Shown here: piece by piece, positions 16,102-25,545 of the stretch
Layout of the letters: every line of letters starts with the position of its first letter
Position numbering within the stretch: the stretch's first letter is position 1
Assembly: GCF_000720475.1 (NCBI RefSeq)
Contig: NZ_JOAP01000057.1
Coordinates: 1 to 45,188, forward strand
Direction of reading: 5' to 3'
DNA from: Streptomyces aureocirculatus
GTDB lineage: Bacteria; Actinomycetota; Actinomycetes; Streptomycetales; Streptomycetaceae
DNA length: 45,188 bases
Program-made: the position numbers and the translations under genes
Notes under the pieces: generated by a model
Told to the model about the DNA's origin: nothing
What the model saw: only the letters and a program-made list of their open reading frames with translations
Databases searched by the model: none

Positions 16102-17221
16102 TCCCCTTACCCCGTCTCACCCACGCGTCGGCCTGGTGCGGCGCCTGTCCGAGACGGGCACCCTGCGAGGCTCGCGATGGAGAGCGGCCGTCATGGCTGT
16201 GCCCCGAGAGACGTTCCTCCTGCATGGCTGGTTCACATACGAAGAGGGTGGCTGGTACCGGCCCGCGTCCGGGGACGCCGCCGCCCGGCTCGCCCGGGTC
16301 TACGAGGACGACACCCTGGTGACACAGGTGGCCGGAGGTGTCTTCCCCGACCAGGTCGACGGACGCATCGCCGCCGCGCCCTCATCGTCCGCCACCCTTC
16401 CGAGTCTGGTCGTGCGGATGCTCGAAGACCTGCGGGCGACCGACGCGACGCGCGTCCTTGAGATCGGTACGGGTACGGGCTACTCGACCGCTCTGCTCTG
16501 CCACGCCGTCGGCGAGGAGAACGTGATCACGGTCGAGGTCGACGCCGAGGTGTCGGCCCGTGCCGGAATGGCACTCGCGTCCGTCGGGTACCGGCCGACG
16601 CTTGTGGTCGGTGACGGGCTGGCGGGACACAAGGAGGGCGGCCCGTACGACCGTGTGATCGCCACGTGCGGTGTGCACACGGTCCCGGCCGACTGGCTCG
16701 CGCAGACCCGGCCCGGCGGGGACATCCTGGTGACGGTCGGCGGCTGGATGCACGCGTCCGAACTCGTGCGGCTCAAGGTCGCCGACGACGGCACGGCAAG
16801 CGGCCCCGTACTCGGCGGAGGCGTCTCCTTCATGCTGGCCAGGTCGCAACTGCCGCCCCCACTGGGGGTGCTGCCGAACCTGAGCACGGGTGAGGCCGTG
16901 CCCGCACGACTCGGCGCCGACGTGCTCGACGACTGGACGGCGCGGTTCGTCGCGCAGTTCGCCGCTCCCCGTACGCAGCGGCTCACCCTGGTCCGCGACG
17001 GCCGGACGGAGCACGTGGTGATCGATGTGGGAGCGGAGGCTTGGGCCGTCGTCTTCCAGGACGGTGGGCGGTGGATGGTCCGGCAGGGCGGCGCCGCCCG
17101 CCTGTGGGATCTGATCACCGAGCGTGTCAGGACGTGGCAGGACTGCGGCCGACCGCCTGCGGATCGCATGCGACTGCACGTCGGGCCCGACGGGCAGTGC
17201 CTCACCTGGCCGCAGGGCTGA
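16094..17221 (+). CDS. PIMT-like O-methyltransferase, graspetide locus
   Basis: A 375-residue SAM-dependent methyltransferase related to protein L-isoaspartate methyltransferase. The SAM motif [15 protein letters not shown] begins at residue 121, preceded by the substrate-side segment [15 protein letters not shown] and followed by [34 protein letters not shown] and the post-motif [16 protein letters not shown]. The C-terminal 130 residues are an extra domain absent from housekeeping PIMT. Related enzymes paired with ATP-grasp ligases (for example in fuscimiditide synthesis) methylate Asp in the cyclised peptide and lead to aspartimide. ATG 16094 overlaps the ligase stop. If the ligase is dead, this enzyme may lack a substrate. 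Confidence 0.88.
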   Translation: MADPLTPSHPRVGLVRRLSETGTLRGSRWRAAVMAVPRETFLLHGWFTYEEGGWYRPASGDAAARLARVYEDDTLVTQVAGGVFPDQVDGRIAAAPSSSATLPSLVVRMLEDLRATDATRVLEIGTGTGYSTALLCHAVGEENVITVEVDAEVSARAGMALASVGYRPTLVVGDGLAGHKEGGPYDRVIATCGVHTVPADWLAQTRPGGDILVTVGGWMHASELVRLKVADDGTASGPVLGGGVSFMLARSQLPPPLGVLPNLSTGEAVPARLGADVLDDWTARFVAQFAAPRTQRLTLVRDGRTEHVVIDVGAEAWAVVFQDGGRWMVRQGGAARLWDLITERVRTWQDCGRPPADRMRLHVGPDGQCLTWPQG

Positions 17222-17245
17222 GCGGGCGGGTTGGGGAAAAAAATA

Positions 17246-17285
17246 ACCAAGCACGCTTGATTGTTTCTCGTCGCGCTGCCATGCT
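17246..17285 (+). promoter_or_regulatory. Operator and promoter of the acyl-CoA catabolic operon
   Basis: An inverted repeat CAAGC-AC-GCTTG (17248-17259), extended as AACCAAGC/GCTTGATT, overlaps a possible -35 (TTGATT, 17257-17262) with a 17-bp spacer and a weak -10 (CATGCT, 17280-17285). Sites of the form ACCAAGC...GCTTGGT are known for TetR-type repressors of actinobacterial acyl-CoA degradation genes; the TetR gene that ends this operon is the likely binder. Confidence 0.6.
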
Positions 17286-17320
17286 CCAGGGCACACCGCC
17301 CTGCCCCGAGGGGAGCGCCC

Positions 17321-18181
17321 GTGTCCGACGTACCCACACCCGCCACCGCGGCCGCCGCCACATCCGCCGCCACACCCGTCACCGCCGTACTCGACGACCT
17401 GCGCGCCGAGAGCGATGAACTCGACCGGCTGGTCGCGGAGTTGGGGGAGGGAAGCTGGGCGCTCGACACGCCAGCGCCCGGGTGGACCATCGCCCACCAG
17501 ATCGCCCATCTCGCCTGGACCGACCGGGCCGCCCTGCTCGCGGCGACCGACGCCGACGCCTTCGCCGGTCACGCCGCCGACGCACTGAAGAAGCCCGACA
17601 GCTTCGTGGACGACGGTGCCCGGGAAGGGGCCGCGCTGCCGCCCGCCGAGCTGCTCGCCCGGTGGCGCGCGGGGCGTGAGGAGTTGCAGGGGGTGTTGCG
17701 CGCCGCCCCGGCCGGGGCCCGTTTCCCCTGGTACGGGCCGCCCATGTCCGCCGCATCCGTCGGCACCGCGCGGCTGATGGAGACCTGGGCCCACGCCCAG
17801 GACGTCGCCGACGCCCTCGGGGTGCGGCGCGTGCCCACGGACAAGCTGCGGCACGTGGCCCGCATCGGCGTACGGGCGCGTGACTACGCCTATGCCGTAC
17901 GGGGGTTGAGCGCGCCGGGGGAGGAGTTCCGGGTGGAGCTCACCGCCCCGTCCGGCGCGGTGTGGGCGTACGGGCCCGAGGACGCCGCCCAGCGCGTGAC
18001 CGGGCCCGCCCTCGACTTCTGCCTCCTCGCCACCCGGCGCGCCCACCGCTCCGACCTCGCCCTGCACGCCGAAGGCCCCGACGCCGACCGGTGGCTCGAC
18101 ATCGCCCAGGCCTTCGCGGGCCCGCCGGGGCAGGGGCGCGAGGCGGGCGGGGGCGCGCAGGAGAAGGCGGCGGAGGCGTGA
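17321..18181 (+). CDS. TIGR03084-type DinB-like metal-binding protein
   Basis: A 286-residue protein of the DinB/maleylpyruvate-isomerase-like four-helix fold. It shows [20 protein letters not shown], then [20 protein letters not shown] and [18 protein letters not shown], where the His residues fit the usual metal triad. The C-terminal half ([35 protein letters not shown]) is an SCP-2-like extension seen in the TIGR03084 group. GTG 17321 is chosen for its purine-rich upstream GAGGGGAG; longer frames start inside the operator region. It is the first gene of the operon and its TGA overlaps the AtuA start (GTGA). The reaction is unknown; linkage to acyl-CoA genes suggests a thiol-dependent step. 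Confidence 0.82.
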   Translation: MSDVPTPATAAAATSAATPVTAVLDDLRAESDELDRLVAELGEGSWALDTPAPGWTIAHQIAHLAWTDRAALLAATDADAFAGHAADALKKPDSFVDDGAREGAALPPAELLARWRAGREELQGVLRAAPAGARFPWYGPPMSAASVGTARLMETWAHAQDVADALGVRRVPTDKLRHVARIGVRARDYAYAVRGLSAPGEEFRVELTAPSGAVWAYGPEDAAQRVTGPALDFCLLATRRAHRSDLALHAEGPDADRWLDIAQAFAGPPGQGREAGGGAQEKAAEA

Positions 18182-19950
18182 GTGGGGCGCGGGACAGGGG
18201 CGGGAGCCGGACGCGGGGCGGGGGAGTGGGCGGGGCGCGGGGCGGCACGCCGTCCCCCCTGCGCGTCGGCAACGCCTCCGGCTTCTACGGCGACCGGCAC
18301 TCCGCCGTGCGCGAGATGCTCACCGGCGGCCCCCTCGACGTCCTCACCGGCGACTACCTCGCCGAGCTGACCATGCTCATCCTCGGCAGGGACCGCCTGA
18401 AGGACCCGGCACGCGGGTACGCGAAGACCTTTCTGCGGCAGTTGGAGGAGTGCCTCGGGGAGGCCATGGACCGGGGGGTGCGCGTCGTCACCAACGCGGG
18501 CGGCCTCAACCCCGCGGGACTCGCCGCCGCCATACGGGAGTTGGCGGACAAGCTCGGGCTCGACGGCGTACGCGTCGCCCACGTCGAGGGCGACGACCTC
18601 GGCCCCCGCCACCCCGACGCCCTCACCGCCCATGCCTACCTCGGCGGCTTCGGCATCGCGGCAGCCCTGCGCGCGGGCGCCGACGTCGTCGTCACCGGAC
18701 GCGTCACCGACGCCGCCCTCGTCACCGGACCCGCCGCCGCCCACTTCGGCTGGGGCCCGCACGACCACGACCGGCTCGCGGGCGCCGTCGTCGCCGGTCA
18801 CATCCTGGAGTGCGGCACCCAGGCCACCGGCGGCAACTACGCCTTCTTCACCGAGCACGACCCCGCCACCCTGCTCCGGCCCGGCTTCCCGCTCGCCGAG
18901 ATCCACGACGACGGGTCCTGCGTCATCACCAAGCACGACGGCACGGGCGGCGTCGTCGACGTCGGCACGGTCACCGCGCAGCTCCTGTACGAGACGTCCG
19001 GCGCCCGGTACGCGGGGCCCGACGTCACCACCCGTCTCGACACCGTCCGCCTCACCCAGGAGGGCCGGGACCGCGTCCGCGTCGACGGCGTACGCGGTGA
19101 GGCACCGCCCCCCACCCTCAAGGCAGGGCTCACCCGCGTCGGCGGCCACCGCAACGAGGTCGCCTTCGTCCTCACCGGCCTCGACATCGAGGCCAAGGCC
19201 GCCCTCGTGCGCGCCCAGATCGAGGACGCCCTGGAGCGTGCCGAGTCCCGGCCCGCGGACGTGCGATGGGAGCTAGCCCGTACCGATCACCCCGACGCGG
19301 ACACCGAAGAGGCCGCCAGTGCTCTGCTGCGGCTCGTCGTGCGCGACCCGGACGCGGAGGTGGTCGGCCGGGCGCTGAGCGCTGCCGCCGTCGAGCTCGC
19401 CCTCGGCAGTTTCCCCGGCTTCCACGTCACCGCCCCGCCCGGCAAGGCCAAGCCCTACGGTGTCTTCGAGGCCGTGTACGTGGACGCCGGTGACGTCCCG
19501 CACGTCGTGGTCCTGCCGGACGGGCGACGCCTGGCCATGCCCGCGCCACAGGCCACCCGGGACCTCACCGACGTCCCCCCACCACCCCTGCCCGAGCCCC
19601 TCCCGTACGACCGCGGCCGCGTCCGCCGCGCCCCCCTCGGCCTGGTCGCCGGTGCCCGCAGCGGCGACAAGGGCGGCGACGCCAACGTCGGGGTGTGGGG
19701 GCGTACGGACGACGCCTGGCGGTGGCTGGCGCACGAGCTGACGGTGGAGCGGTTCCGTGAGCTGATCCCGGAGTGCCGGGGCCTTGACGTCACCCGGCAC
19801 CTGCTCCCCGGTCTGCGCGCCCTGAACTTCGTCGTCGAGGGCCTCCTCGGCGCCGGCGTCGCCTCGCAGGCCCGCTTCGACCCGCAGGCCAAGGCCCTCG
19901 GCGAGTGGCTGCGCTCCCGGTACGTCGACCTGCCGGAGGTACTCCTGTGA
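18178..19950 (+). CDS. AtuA-family protein (DUF1446), acyclic terpene/acyl-CoA catabolism
   Basis: A 590-residue protein of the family of Pseudomonas AtuA, required for acyclic terpene (citronellol/geraniol) use. Visible signatures are [60 protein letters not shown] and [17 protein letters not shown] in the main domain. A C-terminal AtuA-like domain ([39 protein letters not shown]) follows at about 480-585. The biochemical function remains unassigned in the literature. GTG 18178 overlaps the previous stop; the first 22 residues are Gly/Arg-rich and may not be essential. Its 3' end starts a triplicated start-site repeat. Confidence 0.9.
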   Translation: MSGARDRGGSRTRGGGVGGARGGTPSPLRVGNASGFYGDRHSAVREMLTGGPLDVLTGDYLAELTMLILGRDRLKDPARGYAKTFLRQLEECLGEAMDRGVRVVTNAGGLNPAGLAAAIRELADKLGLDGVRVAHVEGDDLGPRHPDALTAHAYLGGFGIAAALRAGADVVVTGRVTDAALVTGPAAAHFGWGPHDHDRLAGAVVAGHILECGTQATGGNYAFFTEHDPATLLRPGFPLAEIHDDGSCVITKHDGTGGVVDVGTVTAQLLYETSGARYAGPDVTTRLDTVRLTQEGRDRVRVDGVRGEAPPPTLKAGLTRVGGHRNEVAFVLTGLDIEAKAALVRAQIEDALERAESRPADVRWELARTDHPDADTEEAASALLRLVVRDPDAEVVGRALSAAAVELALGSFPGFHVTAPPGKAKPYGVFEAVYVDAGDVPHVVVLPDGRRLAMPAPQATRDLTDVPPPPLPEPLPYDRGRVRRAPLGLVAGARSGDKGGDANVGVWGRTDDAWRWLAHELTVERFRELIPECRGLDVTRHLLPGLRALNFVVEGLLGAGVASQARFDPQAKALGEWLRSRYVDLPEVLL

Positions 19951-20030
19951 CCGCCCCCGCGCTACCGGAGGCAAGAACTCCAGTGACCGCCCCCACCCCG
20001 CCTGCCCCACCGGAGGTACTCCTGTGACCG
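19933..20030 (+). repeat. Triplicated ribosome-binding/start-codon segment
   Basis: Three copies of CCGGAGG-N-GTGACCG occur at 19933-19953, 19965-19989 and 20010-20030. Copies one and three are identical over 21 bp (including the AtuA stop codon), copy two has a variant spacer. GTG 19947 opens a 26-codon frame (ending PPEVLL, like the end of AtuA) that stops at 20027 over the real carboxylase start, showing that the segment arose by tandem duplication of the AtuA end and carboxylase start. Confidence 0.85.
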
Positions 20031-21622
20031 TCCTCGCCTCCGCCCTCGACCCCGCGAGCGCCGAGTACGCAGCCCACCGCGACGCCATGCTCGCCAAGCT
20101 GGCCGAACTCGACACCGAGCAGGCCAAGGCCCTTGAAGGGGGCGGCGCCAAGTACGTCGAGCGGCACCGCAAGCGCGGCAAGCTGCTCGTCAGGGAGCGC
20201 ATCGAGCTGCTGCTCGACCCCGACACCCCGTTCCTGGAGCTGTCGCCGCTCGCCGCCTGGGGCAGCGAGTACCCGGTCGGCGCGTCCATGGTCACCGGTA
20301 TCGGTGTCGTCGCGGGCGTCGAGTGCCTGATCACCGCCAACGACCCGACCGTACGCGGCGGTGCCAGCAACCCCTGGACGCTGAAGAAGGCGTTCCGCGC
20401 GCACGAGATCGGGCACGCCAACCGGCTGCCGTCGATCCACCTGGTGGAGTCCGGGGGCGCCGACCTGCCGTCCCAGAAGGAGATCTTCATCCCGGGCGGC
20501 GCCCTGTTCAAGCACCTCACGCGGTCCTCCGCCGCCGGGATACCGACCGTCGCCGTCGTCTTCGGCAACTCCACGGCGGGTGGCGCCTACGTACCCGGGA
20601 TGTGCGACCACGTGATCATGGTGAAGGGGCGCGCGAAGGTGTTCCTCGGCGGCCCCCCGCTGGTGCGGATGGCCACCGGCGAGGAGAGCGACGACGAATC
20701 CCTCGGCGGCGCCGAGATGCACGCCCGCACCTCGGGCCTCGCCGACCACCTCGCCGAGGACGAGCGGGACGCCCTGCGCCAGGCCCGCCGCGTCGTCTCC
20801 CGTCTCAACTGGCGCAAGGCGCACCCCGATCCGGCCCCGGCCGATGAGCCCAAGTACGACCCCGAGGAGCTGCTCGGCGTCGTCCCCGGCGATCTGCGCA
20901 CCCCCTTCGACCCGCGCGAGGTGATCGCCCGCGTCGTCGACGCCTCCGACTTCGACGAGTTCAAGCCGCTGTACGGGACGAGCCTGGTCACCGGCTGGGC
21001 GGCGCTGCACGGCTATCCCGTCGGCGTCCTCGCCAACGCCCAGGGCGTGCTGTTCTCCGCGGAGTCGCAGAAGGCCGCCCAGTTCATCCAGCTCGCCAAC
21101 CAGCGCGACATCCCGCTGCTCTTCCTGCACAACACCACCGGCTACATGGTCGGCAAGGAGTACGAGCAGGGCGGCATCATCAAACACGGCGCCATGATGA
21201 TCAACGCGGTGTCCAACAGCCGGGTGCCGCATCTGTCCGTCCTCATGGGCGCCTCCTACGGCGCCGGGCACTACGGCATGTGCGGGCGCGCCTACGACCC
21301 CCGCTTCCTGTTCGCCTGGCCGAGCGCCAAGTCCGCCGTCATGGGCCCGCAGCAGCTCGCGGGCGTCCTGTCGATCGTCGCCCGGCAGTCGGCCGCCGCG
21401 AAGGGCACACCGTACGACGACGACGCCGACGCGGCGCTGCGCGCGATGGTGGAGCAGCAGATCGAGTCCGAGTCGCTGCCGATGTTCCTGTCCGGGCGGC
21501 TGTACGACGACGGCGTCATCGACCCGCGCGACACCCGCACGATCCTCGGCATCTGCCTGTCCGCGCTGCACACGGCCCCCGTCGAAGGCGCCCGCGGCGG
21601 CTTCGGCGTCTTCAGGATGTGA
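20024..21622 (+). CDS. Acyl-CoA carboxylase carboxyltransferase (beta) subunit
   Basis: A 532-residue carboxyltransferase, the size and pattern of methylcrotonyl/geranyl-CoA carboxylase beta chains. It transfers CO2 from carboxybiotin to an acyl-CoA. Typical segments are RHRKRGKLLVRERIELLLDP, VVAGVECLITANDPTVRGGA, PSIHLVESGGADLPSQKEIF, VVFGNSTAGGAYVPGMCDHV, and the C-terminal GIIKHGAMMINAVSNSRVPH with LMGASYGAGHYGMCGRAYDP. GTG 20024 has the third copy of the GGAGG repeat upstream. Six bases separate it from the alpha-subunit gene. Substrate choice between methylcrotonyl-CoA (leucine), geranyl-CoA or another acyl-CoA cannot be settled by eye. Confidence 0.93.
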   Translation: MTVLASALDPASAEYAAHRDAMLAKLAELDTEQAKALEGGGAKYVERHRKRGKLLVRERIELLLDPDTPFLELSPLAAWGSEYPVGASMVTGIGVVAGVECLITANDPTVRGGASNPWTLKKAFRAHEIGHANRLPSIHLVESGGADLPSQKEIFIPGGALFKHLTRSSAAGIPTVAVVFGNSTAGGAYVPGMCDHVIMVKGRAKVFLGGPPLVRMATGEESDDESLGGAEMHARTSGLADHLAEDERDALRQARRVVSRLNWRKAHPDPAPADEPKYDPEELLGVVPGDLRTPFDPREVIARVVDASDFDEFKPLYGTSLVTGWAALHGYPVGVLANAQGVLFSAESQKAAQFIQLANQRDIPLLFLHNTTGYMVGKEYEQGGIIKHGAMMINAVSNSRVPHLSVLMGASYGAGHYGMCGRAYDPRFLFAWPSAKSAVMGPQQLAGVLSIVARQSAAAKGTPYDDDADAALRAMVEQQIESESLPMFLSGRLYDDGVIDPRDTRTILGICLSALHTAPVEGARGGFGVFRM

Positions 21623-21628
21623 GACACG

Positions 21629-23578
21629 GTGACTGAGACCTCCCTGATTTCCAAGCTCCTTGTCGCCAACCGCGGTGAGATCGCCTGCCGCGTCTTCCGT
21701 ACGTGCCGTGAACTTGGCATCGCCACGGTCGCCGTGCACTCCGACCCCGACGGCGACGCGCTGCACGTACGCGAGGCCGACGAGGCGGTACGCCTCCCGG
21801 GGGCGGCGCCCGCGGACACGTATCTGCGCGGCGAGCTGATCGTGAAGGCCGCGCAGACGGCGGGCGCGGACGCGATCCACCCCGGGTACGGGTTCCTGTC
21901 GGAGAACGCCGCCTTCGCACGGGCCGTCATCGACGCGGGGCTCGTGTGGGTCGGGCCACCGCCCGAGGCCATCGAGGCCATGGCGTCCAAGACGCGCGCC
22001 AAGGAGTTGATGGGGCTCGCGCCACTGGACGTGGACGCGGTCACGGAGGCCGACCTGCCGGTCCTGGTCAAGGCGGCCGCCGGTGGCGGCGGGCGCGGAA
22101 TGCGGATCGTAGGGGAACTGGACGCCCTCAAGGGGGAGTTGGCGGCCGCGCGCGCCGAGGCGGCGAGTGCCTTCGGGGACGGTGAGGTATTCGTCGAGCC
22201 GTACGTGGAGGGCGGGCGGCACGTCGAGGTGCAGATCGTCGCGGACACGGCCGGGACGGTGTGGCCGTACGGGACGCGCGACTGCTCGCTCCAGCGCCGC
22301 CACCAGAAGGTCATCGAGGAAGCCCCGGCACCCGGCCTCCCGGACGCCCTCGTGGAGCGGCTCTTCGGTCTCGCGACCCGGGCCGCGCGCGCCGTCGGCT
22401 ACCGGGGCGCGGGCACGGTGGAGTTCCTGCTCGCCGCGGACGGCACCCCCCACTTCCTGGAGATGAACACACGCCTCCAGGTCGAGCACCCCGTCACGGA
22501 GGCCGTGTGCGGAGTCGACCTCGTGGCCCTCCAGATCCGCGTCGCCGAGGGCCACCTCCTGGAGGGCCCGCACCCGACCCGGCCCCAAGGGCACGCCGTG
22601 GAGGCCCGCCTGTACGCCGAGGACCCGGCGGCCGGATGGGCCCCGCAGACCGGGACGCTGCATCGCCTCGCCGTGCCGGAGGGGGTGCGCCTGGACTCCG
22701 GCTACGCGGACGGCGACACCGTCGGCGTGCACTACGACCCGATGCTGGCCAAGGTCGTCGCCCACGCGCCGACCCGCGCGGAGGCCCTGCGCCGACTGGC
22801 CGACGCCCTGGAGCGGACCACCGTCCACGGCCTTGTCACCAACCGGGAGCTGCTGATCCGCTCGCTGCGCCACCCCGAGTTCACGGCCGGGCGCATGACC
22901 ACGTCCTTCTACGACCGGCACCTGGCCGACCTGACCACCACGGACGCGGGCCCCGCGGCACGGCACGCGCCGCTCGCCGCCGCCCTCGCCGACGCCTGCG
23001 GCCGCTCCCGTTTCGGCGGCTGGCGCAATCTGCGCTCGCAACCGCAGGTCAAGCGGTACCGGACGGAAGCGGACGGCGTCGAGCACGAGGTCACGTACAC
23101 GCACACCCGCGGCGGCCCGACCGCGGCGGGCGTGCGCGTCCTCGCGGCCGCGTCCGGGCACGTCGTGCTCGAAGTGGACGGCGTGCGCAGGGAGTTCCGG
23201 GTGTTCCGGTACGGGGACGACCGCGTGTACGTCGGGAACGTACCGCTCACCGCGCTGCCGCTGCTGCCCGAGCCCACCGTGCGGCAGGCGCCGGGCTCAC
23301 TGCTCGCGCCGATGCCGGGGACGGTGCTACGGGTCGCGGAAGGCCTGGTGGAGGGCGCGCACGTCACCGCGGGACAACCGGTCGTGTGGCTGGAGGCCAT
23401 GAAGATGGAGCACCGCGTCGTGGCCCCCGCGTCCGGGCGGCTCACGGCACTGCACGCGGTACCGGGCAGACAGGTCGAGGTGGGCGCGCTGCTCGCCGTC
23501 GTCCAGGAAGACGTACAGGTCGCAGAGGTCGAGGAAGACGTACAGGTCGTGGACGACGTACAGGAGGAAGCACTGTGA
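21629..23578 (+). CDS. Acyl-CoA carboxylase alpha subunit (biotin carboxylase + BCCP)
   Basis: A 649-residue two-function subunit. The biotin carboxylase part is residues about 5-450 (LLVANRGEIACRVFRTCREL, AIHPGYGFLSENAAFARA, VLVKAAAGGGGRGMR, RDCSLQRRHQKVIEEAP, FLEMNTRLQVEHPVTE). The C-terminal biotinyl domain has the modified lysine in EAMKMEH. The stretch between the ATP-loop MASKTRAKELMG and the AAAGGGGRGM loop is a few residues shorter than usual. The last 25 residues are a degenerate 27-bp repeat (copies of EDVQV at 23507-23570) beyond the normal end of the biotinyl domain. GTG start at 21629; the stop overlaps the dehydrogenase start (GTGA). Confidence 0.94.
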   Translation: MTETSLISKLLVANRGEIACRVFRTCRELGIATVAVHSDPDGDALHVREADEAVRLPGAAPADTYLRGELIVKAAQTAGADAIHPGYGFLSENAAFARAVIDAGLVWVGPPPEAIEAMASKTRAKELMGLAPLDVDAVTEADLPVLVKAAAGGGGRGMRIVGELDALKGELAAARAEAASAFGDGEVFVEPYVEGGRHVEVQIVADTAGTVWPYGTRDCSLQRRHQKVIEEAPAPGLPDALVERLFGLATRAARAVGYRGAGTVEFLLAADGTPHFLEMNTRLQVEHPVTEAVCGVDLVALQIRVAEGHLLEGPHPTRPQGHAVEARLYAEDPAAGWAPQTGTLHRLAVPEGVRLDSGYADGDTVGVHYDPMLAKVVAHAPTRAEALRRLADALERTTVHGLVTNRELLIRSLRHPEFTAGRMTTSFYDRHLADLTTTDAGPAARHAPLAAALADACGRSRFGGWRNLRSQPQVKRYRTEADGVEHEVTYTHTRGGPTAAGVRVLAAASGHVVLEVDGVRREFRVFRYGDDRVYVGNVPLTALPLLPEPTVRQAPGSLLAPMPGTVLRVAEGLVEGAHVTAGQPVVWLEAMKMEHRVVAPASGRLTALHAVPGRQVEVGALLAVVQEDVQVAEVEEDVQVVDDVQEEAL

Positions 23579-24738
23579 ACGCTCCCGTTCTGGAGACCGA
23601 GGAACACCGGGCGCTGCGCGCCGCCGTCGCCGCGCTCGGCAAGCGCTACGGCCGTGAGTACATGGCCCGTGTGGTCGCGGCGGAGGGGCACCCGGACGAG
23701 CTGTGGGCAGAGGCCGCCAAGCTCGGCTACCTGGGCGTGAACCTGCCCGAGGAGTACGGCGGCGGGGGCGGCGGCATGGCCGAGCTCTCCATCGTCCTGG
23801 AGGAGCTCGGCGCCGCGGGCAGCCCGCTGTTGATGCTGGTGGTGTCCCCGGCGATCTGCGGCACGGTCATCGCCCGCTTCGGCACCGAGGAGCAGAAGCG
23901 GGCGTGGCTGCCCGGCCTCGCCGACGGCAGCCGCACCATGGCGTTCGGCATCACCGAGCCCGACGCGGGCTCCAACTCGCACCGCATCACCACCACGGCC
24001 CGCAGGGACGACGACGACTGGCTCCTGACCGGCCGCAAGGTCTTCATCTCCGGCGTGGACATCGCCGACGCCACCCTGATCGTCGGCCGTACCGAGGACG
24101 CCCGCACGGGCCGTCTCAAGCCGTGCCTTTTCATCGTTCCGCGCGACGCGCCGGGCTTCGCGCGCCACCGCATCGACATGGAGGTGCAGGCGCCGGAGAA
24201 GCAGTTCGAGCTGGTACTCGACGAGGTGCGGCTGCCCGCGGACGCGCTGGTCGGCGACGAGGACGCGGGCCTGCTCCAGTTGTTCGCGGGGCTCAACCCC
24301 GAACGCGTCATGACGGCCGCGTTCTCCCTCGGCATGGCCCGCTTCGCCCTCGCGCGGGCCGTCGCGTACGCCAAGGAACGCAGCGTGTGGAAGACCCCGA
24401 TCGGCGCCCACCAGGCCATCGCGCACCCGCTGGCCCAGTCGCACATCGAGATCGAACTGGCCCGCCTGATGATGCAGAAGGCGGCGCGCCTGTACGACGA
24501 CGGCGACGACATGGGCGCGGGTGAGGCCGCGAACATGGCGAAGTTCGCGGCGGCGGACGCCTGCGTGAAGGCCGTCGACCAGGCGGTGCACACTCTCGGC
24601 GGCAACGGCCTGTCCAAGGAGTACGGGCTCGCCCCGCTGATCGTGGCCTCCCGCGTCGCGCGGATCGCGCCGGTCAGCCGCGAGATGATCCTGAACTTCG
24701 TGTCCCACCAGAGCCTCGGCCTGCCCAAGTCCTACTAG
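23575..24738 (+). CDS. Acyl-CoA dehydrogenase
   Basis: A 387-residue flavoprotein that introduces an alpha-beta double bond into an acyl-CoA. FAD and substrate segments are visible: YLGVNLPEEYGGGGGGMAEL, MAFGITEPDAGSNSHRITTT, WLLTGRKVFISGVDIADATL, FQLV-type EVRLPADALVGDEDAG, and DQAVHTLGGNGLSKEYGLAP near the end. The usual Y-E-G active-site segment is replaced by APVSREM, so the catalytic base may lie elsewhere, as in isovaleryl-CoA-type enzymes. The GTG overlaps the alpha-subunit stop. Within this operon it probably acts before the carboxylase. Confidence 0.93.
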   Translation: MNAPVLETEEHRALRAAVAALGKRYGREYMARVVAAEGHPDELWAEAAKLGYLGVNLPEEYGGGGGGMAELSIVLEELGAAGSPLLMLVVSPAICGTVIARFGTEEQKRAWLPGLADGSRTMAFGITEPDAGSNSHRITTTARRDDDDWLLTGRKVFISGVDIADATLIVGRTEDARTGRLKPCLFIVPRDAPGFARHRIDMEVQAPEKQFELVLDEVRLPADALVGDEDAGLLQLFAGLNPERVMTAAFSLGMARFALARAVAYAKERSVWKTPIGAHQAIAHPLAQSHIEIELARLMMQKAARLYDDGDDMGAGEAANMAKFAAADACVKAVDQAVHTLGGNGLSKEYGLAPLIVASRVARIAPVSREMILNFVSHQSLGLPKSY

Positions 24739-24795
24739 GGGTCGTCCTGGGGGTCGTACCAGGGGTCGGGTCGTACCAGGAGTACGGGAGTTCTC

Positions 24796-25545
24796 ATGGC
24801 ATGGATATCGGTGTCCGGGCCCGACCGGGGTATCGTCACGCTCGCCCTGGACGCGCCCGCCCGGCGCAACGCGCTCTCGGCGGCGCTGGTGGGCGAACTC
24901 GCCGCCGCCCTGGAGGAAGCGGGCAGGGACGACAGCGTGCGCGCCGTCGTCCTCACCCACACGGGGACGACGTTCTGCGCGGGCGCCGACCTGCGCGAAC
25001 CCCCGGACCCGGGGGCGTTCGTCGCGCTCCTGCGGCAGCTCGTGGAACTGCCGAAGCCGGTGGTGGCACGGGTGACGGGGCACGTGCGGGCGGGCGGGCT
25101 CGGGCTGCTCGGGGCGTGCGACATCGCGGTGGCGGGCGGCACGGACGCCTCGTTCGCGCTGACCGAGGTGCATATCGGTGTCGTACCCGCGGTGATCTCC
25201 CTGACCCTGCTGCCGCGCCTGGAGCCGCGCGCGGCGGCCCGCTACTACCTCACCGGGGAGCGGTTCGACGCGGCGGAGGCTGCCAGGATCGGCCTGATCA
25301 CGGCGTACGCGCGGGACGGTGCGGACGTCGGCACGGTCCTGGAACCGGTGCTCCAGGGGTTGCGCAAGGCGGCGCCGGGGGCGCTGGCCGACGCGAAGAA
25401 GCTCGTCACGGCTAGGGTGCTTGACGCATTCGACAAGGAAGCGGACGCCCTCGTCGCCCTTTCCGCACGCCGTTTCGGTTCGGCCGAGGCCAAGGAGGGG
25501 ATGGAGGCGTTCCTGGAACGACGGGAGCGTTCATGGGCGCTGTGA
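24796..25545 (+). CDS. Enoyl-CoA hydratase/isomerase family protein
   Basis: A 249-residue crotonase-fold protein. The oxyanion-hole segments are THTGTTFCAGADLRE and HVRAGGLGLLGACDIAVAGG, followed by FALTEVHIGVVPAVISLTLL. Only the second of the two classical catalytic Glu residues (in TEVHIGVVP) is evident; the first position is Gly-Leu-Gly, as in methylglutaconyl-CoA hydratase-like members of leucine degradation operons. ATG 24796 follows a 57-bp gap with GTCGTACCAGG direct repeats. It overlaps the TetR gene by 13 bp. The hydratase step would follow the carboxylase. Confidence 0.9.
   Translation: MAWISVSGPDRGIVTLALDAPARRNALSAALVGELAAALEEAGRDDSVRAVVLTHTGTTFCAGADLREPPDPGAFVALLRQLVELPKPVVARVTGHVRAGGLGLLGACDIAVAGGTDASFALTEVHIGVVPAVISLTLLPRLEPRAAARYYLTGERFDAAEAARIGLITAYARDGADVGTVLEPVLQGLRKAAPGALADAKKLVTARVLDAFDKEADALVALSARRFGSAEAKEGMEAFLERRERSWAL

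Noticed and set aside
19790..23161. Minus-strand open frame of over 1,100 codons across the carboxylase genes
   Set aside because: Same type of shadow; it covers two well-identified enzymes and has no recognisable domain.
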